Shown here: positions 7,685 through 15,274 of the stretch, one piece after another
Position numbering within the stretch: the stretch's first letter is position 1
Layout: each line of letters starts with the position of its first letter
Assembly: GCA_964479585.1 (NCBI GenBank)
Contig: CAYZMP010000011.1
Coordinates: forward strand, 1 to 40,225
Source of the DNA: UBA6182 sp964479585
Lineage (GTDB): Bacteria > Bacillota_I > Bacilli_A > Erysipelotrichales > Erysipelotrichaceae
Direction: 5' to 3'
Length of the DNA: 40,225 bases
Position numbers and translations under genes: made by a program
Notes under the pieces: generated by a model
Told to the model about the DNA's origin: nothing
Database searches by the model: none
The model's input: only the letters and a program-made list of their open reading frames with translations

Positions 7685-9061
7685 ATGGCATTTGATCAGT
7701 TAAGCGATCGTTTAAGTAGTGTATTAAGTAAAATTAAGCGTCAACCAAAACTAAATGAACAAAACATGAATGATATCATGCGAGAAATTCGTATGGCGTT
7801 ATTAGAGGCGGATGTCAATTTACAAGTCATTCAACGTTTTTTAGCATCGATTAAAGAAAAAGCGTTAGGTGTGTCTTTAATTGATAAAGTAGCACCATCA
7901 GAGATGGTTGTTAAGATTGTTTATGATGAAATGGTTTCGCTATTAGGAGATAAAGAAGTTGCTCTTAATTTACAAGCACCGTTACCTGTTGTGTTTATGG
8001 TTGGATTACAAGGTAGTGGTAAAACAACTTCTGTTGGGAAAATTGCGTATTATTTAAAAAACAAAGAGAAGAAAAAAGTCTTGTTAGTTGCGGCTGACTT
8101 GCAGCGACCAGCTGCGGTTGATCAACTTCAAGTGCTTGGACAATCCATTAATGTGGATGTGTTTTCCTTAGGATTATCATCGACACCATTAATAACGGTT
8201 ACTTCAGCAATTGAACATGCCAATAAGGAAGGTTATGATGTAGTTCTTGTCGATACTGCTGGTCGATTATCAATCGATGAAGCATTAATGCAAGAACTAA
8301 CAGAGCTACAACAAGCGGTTCAACCACAAGAAATATTGCTTAGTGTTGATGCGATGAGTGGTCAAGATATTGTCAATGTAGCAAAAGGGTTTAAAGAGTC
8401 ATTACCAATCACTGGTTTAATGGCCACAAAGTTTGACAGTGATGCTCGTGGTGGTGGTGTGCTTTCAGTAGCCTCATTAACTAATGTACCAATTAAGTTT
8501 GTTGGAGTAGGTGAAAAGATAGATGAGTTAGAACTGTTTTATCCTGATCGTATGGCTAATCGTATACTAGGGATGGGTGATGTTGTTTCTTTAGTTGAAA
8601 AAGCGCAAGAAAAGCTTGATGAAAAAACATCAATGAGTGGTATGCAACGATTAATGGCAGGAACCTTTACCTTTAATGATATGTTAGCGCAAATCGAGCA
8701 AATGAATAAAATGGGTTCCATTAAAGGGATGCTTAAAATGCTTCCAAATTCAAAAGATTTAGTGAAGCAAATTGATGATGATCAAGCATCAAAATCAATG
8801 AATACATCCAAAGCGATCATTTTAAGTATGACAAAACAAGAGCGTGAAGACCCATCCTTACTAAAGGCATCACGCAAAAATCGCATAGCGAAAGGTAGTG
8901 GAGTTAGTGTTGCTCAAGTCAATCAGCTTATCTCTCAATTTGAAAAAACAAAACAACAAATGCAAATGATGTTAAAAGGAGCAGGTGTACCTAATAACAT
9001 GTCTGGTTCTAATACAAAGCGTAACCCAAACAAAAAGAAGAAGAAAAAGAAAAAAAGATAA
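7685..9061 (+). CDS. ffh: Signal recognition particle GTPase Ffh
   Basis: A 458-residue SRP54 protein with an N-domain (residues 1-95), a GTPase domain and a methionine-rich M domain that binds signal sequences and 4.5S RNA. The G1 motif GLQGSGKTT lies near residue 107, followed by DTAGRL, TKFDSDARGG and a C-terminal domain containing MQRLMAGTFTFNDM. It targets nascent membrane and secreted proteins to FtsY and SecYEG. The ATG at 7685 follows AAGGAG. The protein ends in an unusual lysine run (KKKKKKKKR) coded by an A/G-only tract. ylxM, the usual upstream partner, is not present; thiI is there instead. Confidence 0.98.
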   Translation: MAFDQLSDRLSSVLSKIKRQPKLNEQNMNDIMREIRMALLEADVNLQVIQRFLASIKEKALGVSLIDKVAPSEMVVKIVYDEMVSLLGDKEVALNLQAPLPVVFMVGLQGSGKTTSVGKIAYYLKNKEKKKVLLVAADLQRPAAVDQLQVLGQSINVDVFSLGLSSTPLITVTSAIEHANKEGYDVVLVDTAGRLSIDEALMQELTELQQAVQPQEILLSVDAMSGQDIVNVAKGFKESLPITGLMATKFDSDARGGGVLSVASLTNVPIKFVGVGEKIDELELFYPDRMANRILGMGDVVSLVEKAQEKLDEKTSMSGMQRLMAGTFTFNDMLAQIEQMNKMGSIKGMLKMLPNSKDLVKQIDDDQASKSMNTSKAIILSMTKQEREDPSLLKASRKNRIAKGSGVSVAQVNQLISQFEKTKQQMQMMLKGAGVPNNMSGSNTKRNPNKKKKKKKKR

Positions 9062-9076
9062 CATTAGGAGCAAGGT

Positions 9077-10153
9077 ATGCAAAAGAAACTATTCACCATT
9101 GGACTAGCTGTTTTACTTGTTTTCGCAATTATTTATGTAGGTTCACTAATCACATGGGTATTTACACCCATTTTAGTAATTGTTCAAACGTTGTTTGTGC
9201 CACTTGTTTTAGTTGTGTTTTTGTTTTATTTGCTAAAACCCCTAGTGGCTAAACTAGAGACCAACATGTCACGAACAATGTCTATCGTCGTCATTTATGT
9301 TGGTGGTCTTGTTTTAATTGGAGGACTGTTAGCTTATATTGTTCCAATACTAACAACACAGTTTATTAGTTTAACGGAAAATTTGCCATCGATTTTTGAT
9401 CGTATTGTGGTTATTATTGAAGAATTTCAATACAATGATTTTATTGCAAATTTGCAACTTCAAGGCATGATTAATTTTGAAGAATTACTTACACAACTTA
9501 ATGATGGATTAAGCGATATTGCACGATCGATTGCAAACAACATAACTGCTTATTTAACGACAATTGCTAATGTTGTTTTGGTTATCTTTATCATTCCATT
9601 TATTTTGTTTTATACCTTAAAAGACAAAGAAAAACTAATCGAAGGCTTGCTTAACTTAGTGTCAAAAGACAAACAAGATGAAGCAAGAAGTATGCTTAAG
9701 CAAATCGATTCAACACTAAGCTCGTACATTCAAGGTCAAGGTTTGGTTTGTTTAGTAGTTGGAATTTTAGATTTAATAGCGTATGCGATCATAGGATTAG
9801 ATTATGCATTACTGCTAGCAGTTATTGCTGGAGCTACAAACATCATTCCATATTTTGGACCATGGATTGGTGCAATCCCTGCTGTGATTGTTGCGTTGTT
9901 TATTTCTCCTTTTACGGCATTTTTAACGATTCTTTCAATTGTTGTTATTCAACAAATTGAAAGTAACTTAGTGTCACCTCAAATTATTGGAAAGAAAATG
10001 AAAATTCACCCATTAACAGTCATGTTGCTTATTTTACTTGTTGGCAGAATGGCGGGTATATTAGGTATGATTATTGCTGTACCTGTGTATGCGACGATTA
10101 AAGTAATATTTGCTCATACTTGGCCGAGCATAAAAAGAAAATTTAGTGTATGA
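9077..10153 (+). CDS. AI-2E family transporter (YtvI/PerM-like membrane protein)
   Basis: A 358-residue membrane protein with about seven or eight hydrophobic segments and the family features IPFILFYTLKDKE in the middle and NLVSPQIIGKKMKIHPLTV near the end. The family (formerly UPF0118) includes the AI-2 exporter TqsA and Na+/H+ antiporters, so the substrate cannot be assigned. AGGAG lies 7 bases before the ATG. The gene sits between ffh and rpsP, which are adjacent in most Firmicutes, and is closed by a weak hairpin at its stop codon. Confidence 0.88.
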   Translation: MQKKLFTIGLAVLLVFAIIYVGSLITWVFTPILVIVQTLFVPLVLVVFLFYLLKPLVAKLETNMSRTMSIVVIYVGGLVLIGGLLAYIVPILTTQFISLTENLPSIFDRIVVIIEEFQYNDFIANLQLQGMINFEELLTQLNDGLSDIARSIANNITAYLTTIANVVLVIFIIPFILFYTLKDKEKLIEGLLNLVSKDKQDEARSMLKQIDSTLSSYIQGQGLVCLVVGILDLIAYAIIGLDYALLLAVIAGATNIIPYFGPWIGAIPAVIVALFISPFTAFLTILSIVVIQQIESNLVSPQIIGKKMKIHPLTVMLLILLVGRMAGILGMIIAVPVYATIKVIFAHTWPSIKRKFSV

Positions 10154-10178
10154 AAAACAATCCCTTCGCATTGTTTTT
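10153..10178 (+). terminator. A/T-rich terminator-like hairpin after the AI-2E gene
   Basis: AAAAACAAT and ATTGTTTTT form a perfect 9-bp stem around an 8-base loop. The stem starts inside the stop codon and its 3' arm ends in five T. The stem is AT-rich, so termination may be partial. Confidence 0.5.
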
Positions 10179-10197
10179 ATGTGGTAAGGTTTTTACC

Positions 10198-10226
10198 TTG
10201 ACACCCATATAAGTTTATGGTAAAGT
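10198..10226 (+). promoter_or_regulatory. rpsP operon promoter
   Basis: A perfect -35 TTGACA (10198-10203), a 17-base spacer and the -10 TAAAGT (10221-10226) precede the rpsP start by about 25 bases. Confidence 0.75.
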
Positions 10227-10251
10227 TTACAAGGAAATAAAGGAGGTCACT

Positions 10252-10527
10252 ATGGCTGTAAAATTACGTTTAAAAAGAATGGGTTCTAAAAAAGATCCGT
10301 TTTATCGTATAGTTGCTGCAGATTCTCGTTCACCTAGAGATGGTCGCTTCATTGAAAGCATTGGATATTACAATCCAACTACTCAACCAGAAGAAGTGAA
10401 AATCAACGAAGAATCCGCACTAAAATGGTTATCAAATGGAGCAATCCCTTCTGATACTGTTAAAAATCTGTTTTCAAAAGCTGGCATTATGGAAACACAC
10501 CACAAATCTAAATTGGAGAAGAAGTAA
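10252..10527 (+). CDS. rpsP: 30S ribosomal protein S16
   Basis: A 91-residue S16 protein that starts MAVKLRLKRMGSKKDPFYRIVAADSR in two family-typical stretches (MAVKLRLKRMG; FYRIVAADSRSPRDG) and continues with FIESIGYYNPTTQP. S16 takes part in 30S assembly on 16S rRNA. AAAGGAGG (10239-10246) gives a strong ribosome binding site. It opens the rpsP-khpA-rimM-trmD operon, and its TAA shares a base with the khpA ATG. Confidence 0.98.
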   Translation: MAVKLRLKRMGSKKDPFYRIVAADSRSPRDGRFIESIGYYNPTTQPEEVKINEESALKWLSNGAIPSDTVKNLFSKAGIMETHHKSKLEKK

Positions 10528-10775
10528 TGAATCATTTAGAACAAATTTTATTTGATTTGCTATCTCCAATGGTAGAAGAGCAAGATAGCTTGAAAGTAAA
10601 AGAAATGCCAAGCTTATCCGATGATGAAGTAGTATTAATGGTGTATGCTAAAACACAAGACACAGCACGTTTAATTGGACGTCAAGGGTCAATGGCAAGT
10701 GCCATTCGTCATATGATGTCAATACCTGCACGTTTAGATGATAAGAAGATTTCGATTAAATTTGAATCTTACTAA
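10527..10775 (+). CDS. khpA: KhpA-type KH-domain RNA-binding protein (YlqC)
   Basis: An 82-residue single KH domain of the YlqC/KhpA family, always found between rpsP and rimM in Firmicutes. The GxxG loop is seen in LIGRQGSMASAIR (about residues 50-62). KhpA forms dimers with KhpB/EloR and binds RNA; in streptococci the pair influences cell elongation and division. The start overlaps the rpsP stop by one base (TAATG). Confidence 0.93.
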   Translation: MNHLEQILFDLLSPMVEEQDSLKVKEMPSLSDDEVVLMVYAKTQDTARLIGRQGSMASAIRHMMSIPARLDDKKISIKFESY

Positions 10776-10778
10776 GTC

Positions 10779-11267
10779 ATGATTAAACAAGTACGTGTTG
10801 GACAAATTGTGCGAGCATTTGGTTTAAAGGGTGAAGTAAAAGTAAAGCTTTATACCGATATTCCAGAAGAGCGATTTAAAGTTGGACGTCATGTTCATCT
10901 TGAAAAAAGTAAAAAACAACTTGTTGTATCAAATTTTCGGATGCATCAAAATCATGCTCTATTAACCTTTGAAGGATTCAATAATATTGATGATGTTTCG
11001 TCGTTTATCTTTGATACCATCATGGTAGAAGTTGATAGTGATAAGGAAGAAAGAATAGCCCAGTTTGATTTAATGGGTTGTGATGTGAATGAAAATGGTG
11101 AAAAAATAGGTGAGGTCATTGAAGTGATGGACACCTTAGCACATGCAATCTTGCGTGTAAAAACTCCAACCAACACAGTATTGATTCCTTATGTGGATGC
11201 TTTCATCGTAAAAGTAGACAAAAAAAAGCGTGTTATCCATATACAAAGTATTGAAGGATTATTATGA
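10779..11267 (+). CDS. rimM: Ribosome maturation factor RimM
   Basis: A 162-residue RimM that assists 16S 3'-domain maturation and binds S19. The N-terminal RimM barrel begins VRVGQIVRAFGLKGEVKV and the C-terminal PRC-barrel part contains DLMGCDVNENGEKIGEV and VLIPYVDAFI. No ribosome binding site is visible before the ATG, which lies 3 bases after the khpA stop, so translation probably depends on coupling. It overlaps trmD by 4 bases. Confidence 0.95.
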   Translation: MIKQVRVGQIVRAFGLKGEVKVKLYTDIPEERFKVGRHVHLEKSKKQLVVSNFRMHQNHALLTFEGFNNIDDVSSFIFDTIMVEVDSDKEERIAQFDLMGCDVNENGEKIGEVIEVMDTLAHAILRVKTPTNTVLIPYVDAFIVKVDKKKRVIHIQSIEGLL

Positions 11268-11992
11268 AAATAACCATTTGTACATTGTTTGAAGAAATGT
11301 TTGAACCGTTTTTTATGACATCGATTATAAAAAGAGCGAATTTACAAAATCATGTCACTTTTAAAACTGTCAACATTCGTGATTACACAGACGATAAACA
11401 CAATCGTGTGGATGATTATCCATATGGTGGTGGTGCTGGATTAGTGATGAAAGCACAACCGATTTTGGACATGCTAAAAGATATTAAAACAAAAAAATCG
11501 AAAGTGATTTACTTAACACCCGTTGCCCCTGTGTTTGATCAAAAAAAAGCAAAAGAAATTGCAACTTATGAAGATGTAATTTTACTTTGTGGTCATTATG
11601 AAGGTGTCGATGAGCGTGTTCTTTCACAGGTTGATGAAGTATTGTCCATTGGTGATTATGTATTAACCGGTGGAGAAGTTGCGGCAATGGTTGTTGTGGA
11701 TGCAGTAGTACGATTACTTGATGGTGTGATTTCAAAAGAATCGACACTCGATGAATCCTTTGAATCATCACTTCTTGAGTATCCTCAGTACACTCGTCCA
11801 AGTGAGATAGAGGGACTAAAGGTTCCTGATATCTTATTGAGTGGCCACCATAAAAACGTACAACAGTGGCGCTTAAAAGAGTCCTTACGTAAAACATACC
11901 GTTATCGCAAAGATTTATTAAAAAAAGCTAACTTGGATGATGATGCTCAACAATTACTAGCAGAAGTCATCAAAGAAGAAGACAATCATTGA
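11264..11992 (+). CDS. trmD: tRNA (guanine-37-N1)-methyltransferase TrmD
   Basis: A 242-residue SPOUT-fold methyltransferase that uses S-adenosylmethionine to make m1G37 in tRNAs reading CNN codons, which prevents +1 frameshifts. Diagnostic motifs are DYPYGGGAGLVMKAQP, LLCGHYEGVDERV and LSIGDYVLTGGE, the last two forming the cofactor-binding trefoil knot. ATGA overlap with rimM. It ends with TGA, one of the cases that show TGA is a stop here. Confidence 0.98.
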   Translation: MKITICTLFEEMFEPFFMTSIIKRANLQNHVTFKTVNIRDYTDDKHNRVDDYPYGGGAGLVMKAQPILDMLKDIKTKKSKVIYLTPVAPVFDQKKAKEIATYEDVILLCGHYEGVDERVLSQVDEVLSIGDYVLTGGEVAAMVVVDAVVRLLDGVISKESTLDESFESSLLEYPQYTRPSEIEGLKVPDILLSGHHKNVQQWRLKESLRKTYRYRKDLLKKANLDDDAQQLLAEVIKEEDNH

Positions 11993-12017
11993 TTTTTAGC
12001 TTAATCTATGATAGATT
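11989..12017 (+). promoter_or_regulatory. rplS promoter
   Basis: TTGATT (11989-11994, over the trmD stop codon), a 17-base spacer and TAGATT (12012-12017) give a separate promoter for rplS inside the operon region. Confidence 0.55.
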
Positions 12018-12023
12018 ATAAAG

Positions 12024-12091
12024 GCCAATAAAGGCAAAGAGGTTCCGCTGCACCGATGTAAGAACCAAACTAAAAAACAGGAGTGAGAAAC
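12024..12091 (+). promoter_or_regulatory. rplS 5' leader (candidate L19 leader)
   Basis: About 70 bases lie before the rplS start. GGTTC (12041-12045) and GAACC (12062-12066) form a stem around CGCTGCACCGATGTAA, preceded by the repeated AAAGGC motif. Firmicutes commonly have a structured L19 leader at this place, thought to mediate autoregulation. The match here is by position and shape, not by alignment. Confidence 0.5.
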
Positions 12092-12439
12092 ATGAACACA
12101 AAACTATTGGAAGAAGTTGCACAAGCACAACTTCGCACAGACATTCCCGAGTTTCGTTCTGGTGCGACCGTTCGCGTCGATGTACGAATCAAAGAGGGAG
12201 AAAAAACAAGAATTCAAGCATTTGAAGGTATTGTTATAGCTCGTAAAGGACGAGGTATTGCGGAATCATTTACCGTACGTAAAGTATCATCACAAATTGG
12301 TGTTGAACGTACATTCCCAATTCATTCTCCACTCATCGAGAAGATTACAGTTTTACGACACGGTAAAGTGCGCAGAAATAAACTATTTTATTTACGTAAC
12401 CGTTCCGGAAAAGCTGCACGTATCAAAGAAATTCGATAA
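12092..12439 (+). CDS. rplS: 50S ribosomal protein L19
   Basis: A 115-residue L19 with the family stretches IPEFRSGATVRVDVRIKEG, IQAFEGIVIARKGRG and EKITVLRHGKVRRNKL. L19 lies at the interface of the two subunits. A GTG at 12083 is in frame, but it is part of the ribosome binding site AGGAGTGAG, so ATG 12092 is the start and gives the usual family length. Confidence 0.97.
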   Translation: MNTKLLEEVAQAQLRTDIPEFRSGATVRVDVRIKEGEKTRIQAFEGIVIARKGRGIAESFTVRKVSSQIGVERTFPIHSPLIEKITVLRHGKVRRNKLFYLRNRSGKAARIKEIR

Positions 12440-12464
12440 AAAGCGCCGAAAGGCGTTTTCTTTT
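12439..12464 (+). terminator. Short hairpin with T run after rplS
   Basis: CGCC and GGCG around a GAAA tetraloop, flanked by AAAA on the left and TTTT on the right, with further T residues after. The stem is short, so it may only attenuate transcription into lepB. Confidence 0.6.
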
Positions 12465-12476
12465 AAATGGGGGCTT

Positions 12477-13040
12477 ATGAAACTAGACACAAAGAAAATA
12501 AAAAGAGAAATTCTAGATTTACTTAAAACGGCAATCATTAGTGTTGTCGTGGTTGTTTTAATGACGCAGTTTGTCATTAAACCAATTGAAATAGATGGGT
12601 TATCCATGCAACCAACCTTACTTGATGGCCAGCGTGGTTTTTCTAACATCCTTGCTTATACCATTGGAAGTGTGGATCGTTTTGATATTGTCATTATTTA
12701 CGATGACATAGATCAAGATTATTATGTTAAACGAGTTATTGGACTTGAACATGAGGTAATTCAAGTGATTGATGATGTTTTGTACATCAATGATGAAGTA
12801 ATTGAACAGCCGTTTTTAAATCAAGACTACATAAATCAAGTTACAAACAATCATACGTATTCTTTTACCAATGATTTTGGACCATTAAAAATAAGAGAAG
12901 GGCATGTGTTTGTAATGGGCGATAATCGTGTTAATTCAACCGATTCACGATTACGTGGAACATACCCAGTAGACAATATTGTAAGCAAACACATTTATAT
13001 ATTGTATCCTTTTAATCAAATAAGGTTTCATTTTAGATAA
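12477..13040 (+). CDS. lepB: Type I signal peptidase
   Basis: A 187-residue membrane-anchored serine protease (S26) that removes signal peptides from Sec-exported proteins. One N-terminal membrane segment lies at about residues 17-34. The catalytic Ser43 is in GLSMQPTL and the Lys85 base is in YYVKRVIGL, followed by VFVMGDNRVNSTDSR. An upstream in-frame extension would overlap rplS, so ATG 12477 behind a G-rich site (GGGGG, 12469-12473) is chosen. A lepB gene between rplS and rbgA is also seen in several other Firmicutes. Confidence 0.96.
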   Translation: MKLDTKKIKREILDLLKTAIISVVVVVLMTQFVIKPIEIDGLSMQPTLLDGQRGFSNILAYTIGSVDRFDIVIIYDDIDQDYYVKRVIGLEHEVIQVIDDVLYINDEVIEQPFLNQDYINQVTNNHTYSFTNDFGPLKIREGHVFVMGDNRVNSTDSRLRGTYPVDNIVSKHIYILYPFNQIRFHFR

Positions 13041-13041
13041 T

Positions 13042-13896
13042 ATGAGTATTCAATGGTTCCCCGGTCATATGACCAAAGCCAAGCGGCAAATGCAGGAGCA
13101 ACTTAAAGCAATTGATATTGTGGTGGAGTTGCGAGATGCACGTATCCCATTGGCTAGTGAAAATCCACTATTAAATGAACTTACGCAACATAAGTTGAAA
13201 GTGATTATTTTTAGTAAAGCCGATTTGGCGGATGATACTATTTCAACACAGTGGCAAGACTTTTTTACTAAGCAAAATATTCCTGTTCTTTTTGTCGATT
13301 CAACTTCACAATTATCAAAGAAAATGATTGTCGATGTGATTGAAAAAGCAGGAGCACCAAGACGAGAAAAAGATGCAAAAAGAGGCATTAAAAACAGAGC
13401 ACTTAAAGTAATGATTATGGGTATACCTAATGTTGGTAAATCGACGATGATTAACTTATTGGCAAAGAAAAAAATGGCAAAGGTTGCGGATCGTCCTGGT
13501 ATTACACGTGCAACAACATGGATTAACATAAGCAAACAACTAGTATTAATGGATACACCTGGAGTCTTATGGCCTAAATTTGATGATCAAATGATTGGCG
13601 TAAAGTTAGCACTAACCAATGCAATTAAAGAACAAGTGTTGCCTTTAGAAATAATATGCGAGGTTGGATACAATTACTTAATGAAACATTATCCACATAA
13701 AACACTAACTCATTTTAATTTTAAAAATAAAGAGTTAACCTATCATGACTTTTTAAAACACCTAGCTTTACAAAAAAACATGAAGCTATTAAAAGATGAA
13801 CTTGATGTTGAAAAAGCACAACAGTTTTTCTTTGCTCAAGTAAAAGCACATAAACTCGGAAAAGTGTCATGGGAACGTCCAGATGAACAAGTTTGA
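13042..13896 (+). CDS. rbgA: Ribosome biogenesis GTPase RbgA (YlqF)
   Basis: A 284-residue circularly permuted GTPase that acts late in 50S assembly. The permuted order is visible: G4 SKAD at about 58-61 precedes G1 GIPNVGKST at 127-135 and G3 DTPG at 171-174. The N-terminus MSIQWFPGHMTKAKRQM is typical. There is no clear ribosome binding site, and the ATG lies one base after the lepB stop, so coupling is likely. It overlaps rnhB by 14 bases. Confidence 0.96.
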   Translation: MSIQWFPGHMTKAKRQMQEQLKAIDIVVELRDARIPLASENPLLNELTQHKLKVIIFSKADLADDTISTQWQDFFTKQNIPVLFVDSTSQLSKKMIVDVIEKAGAPRREKDAKRGIKNRALKVMIMGIPNVGKSTMINLLAKKKMAKVADRPGITRATTWINISKQLVLMDTPGVLWPKFDDQMIGVKLALTNAIKEQVLPLEIICEVGYNYLMKHYPHKTLTHFNFKNKELTYHDFLKHLALQKNMKLLKDELDVEKAQQFFFAQVKAHKLGKVSWERPDEQV

Positions 13897-14461
13897 GATC
13901 CCTTATTGGAAAGTAAATCAGCTTGTTATCGGTATTGATGAAGCAGGACGAGGTCCAATGGCAGGCCCTTTGGTGGTGTGTGGTGTTGTCTTACCATTAC
14001 ATTATAGTCATCCCCTTATTAATGACTCTAAAAAGCTTACATCAAAACAAAGAGAGCACTGTTATAAAGACATTAAAAAAGATGCACTCCTTATTGTTGT
14101 AGAAGTAGTGTCTGCTAAAGATATTGATAAAGTAAACATATACAAAGCCACTCAACAAGCGATGGAAAAGATTATTCATACAGCACAAGTATTTGCACTA
14201 ATTGATGCGATGCCAGTGCATAGTGATGGTGGAAGTTTAAGTATCATTAAAGGTGATCAGCAATCAATATCCATCGCTGCCGCAAGTATTATTGCGAAAG
14301 TCATGCGTGATAAAATCATGGAAATAGCCGATGAGATTTATCCTCAATATGGATTTAAAAAACACAAAGGGTATCCTACAAAAGCGCACAAAGCAGCAAT
14401 GATTGAGTATGGCTTAAGTCCACTTCATCGACGAAGTTTTCATTTTAAATCATCATCTTGA
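13883..14461 (+). CDS. rnhB: Ribonuclease HII
   Basis: A 192-residue type 2 RNase H that cuts RNA in RNA-DNA hybrids, including single ribonucleotides in DNA. The active-site motif is IGIDEAGRGPMAGPL with Asp19-Glu20, followed by LINDSKKLTSKQRE and AAASIIAKVMRDK. The gene starts within the end of rbgA, and its stop codon lies inside the stem of a strong terminator, closing the operon. Confidence 0.96.
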   Translation: MNKFEIPYWKVNQLVIGIDEAGRGPMAGPLVVCGVVLPLHYSHPLINDSKKLTSKQREHCYKDIKKDALLIVVEVVSAKDIDKVNIYKATQQAMEKIIHTAQVFALIDAMPVHSDGGSLSIIKGDQQSISIAAASIIAKVMRDKIMEIADEIYPQYGFKKHKGYPTKAHKAAMIEYGLSPLHRRSFHFKSSS

Positions 14462-14482
14462 TAGGAATATCAAGATTTTTTC
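14455..14482 (+). terminator. rnhB terminator
   Basis: ATCTTGATA and TATCAAGAT form a perfect 9-bp stem around GGAA, followed by six T. The stem contains the rnhB stop codon TGA (14459-14461). Confidence 0.85.
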
Positions 14483-14495
14483 ATAAACATGGAGT

Positions 14496-15260
14496 ATGAA
14501 AATAACATCGTATGATTTAATTAAGTTAGCACTAGCTTATAAAGGGGAGTACCATAGTATAAAAAAAGCAATTGCACAGAACAAACAAGTGAATGTGTCT
14601 ATCCCAGCTTCTACTGAAGCAATTACAATTCTTGATAAAGAGTATCCTGGTTGTCTACTACAAAGTGAACAACCACCATGGGTGTTGTTTTATAAAGGAA
14701 ATCTATCGTATCTTCAAATGGATAAAAAAGTAGCAATCGTTGGTAGTCGTCAACCCAATGACTATGCAACAACTATGACAAAGAAAGTTGTGAGTCATCT
14801 TAATCGTGATATTGCGATTGTAAGTGGCTTAGCTAAAGGCATTGATGCGATTGCTCATCAAGCAGCATTAACTACTCATCACTGTATTGCAGTGTTAGGT
14901 TGTGGTATTGATCGTGTGTATCCTTATGAAAACAAAGCATTGTATGATAAGTTAATAGAAGATCACTTAATTATTAGTGAATATCCTTTGTTTACACCAG
15001 GATTAAAGCATCATTTTATTGCAAGAAATCGAATCATAGCAGCTTTGAGTGATCAAGTGTATGTCATGAGTGCAAAAGCAAAAAGTGGTACAAAAATAAC
15101 CGTTGATTTTGCTTTAGCTTTAAATAAAGAGATAATTGTGTTACCCTATAGCATTGATGAAGCATCTGGTGTTGGTTGCAATGAATTAATTGCAAGTGGC
15201 GCGCAAATATTGACAAATGATGCAGATTTATTCATCATAAAGAAAGATGTTGTTGTATGA
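14496..15260 (+). CDS. dprA: DNA-processing protein DprA/Smf
   Basis: A 254-residue Rossmann-fold protein of the DprA family, which loads RecA on incoming single-stranded DNA during transformation. Family stretches are VAIVGSRQPNDYAT, IAIVSGLAKGIDAIAHQAAL and TIAVLGCGIDRVYP-like CIAVLGCGIDRVYPYEN. The C-terminal winged-helix domain of some relatives is absent. GGAG lies just before ATG 14496. The order dprA-topA-trmFO-xerC is the Firmicutes arrangement. Presence of dprA alone does not prove natural competence. Confidence 0.93.
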   Translation: MKITSYDLIKLALAYKGEYHSIKKAIAQNKQVNVSIPASTEAITILDKEYPGCLLQSEQPPWVLFYKGNLSYLQMDKKVAIVGSRQPNDYATTMTKKVVSHLNRDIAIVSGLAKGIDAIAHQAALTTHHCIAVLGCGIDRVYPYENKALYDKLIEDHLIISEYPLFTPGLKHHFIARNRIIAALSDQVYVMSAKAKSGTKITVDFALALNKEIIVLPYSIDEASGVGCNELIASGAQILTNDADLFIIKKDVVV

Positions 15261-15274
15261 AAGGAGTTGGTGGC

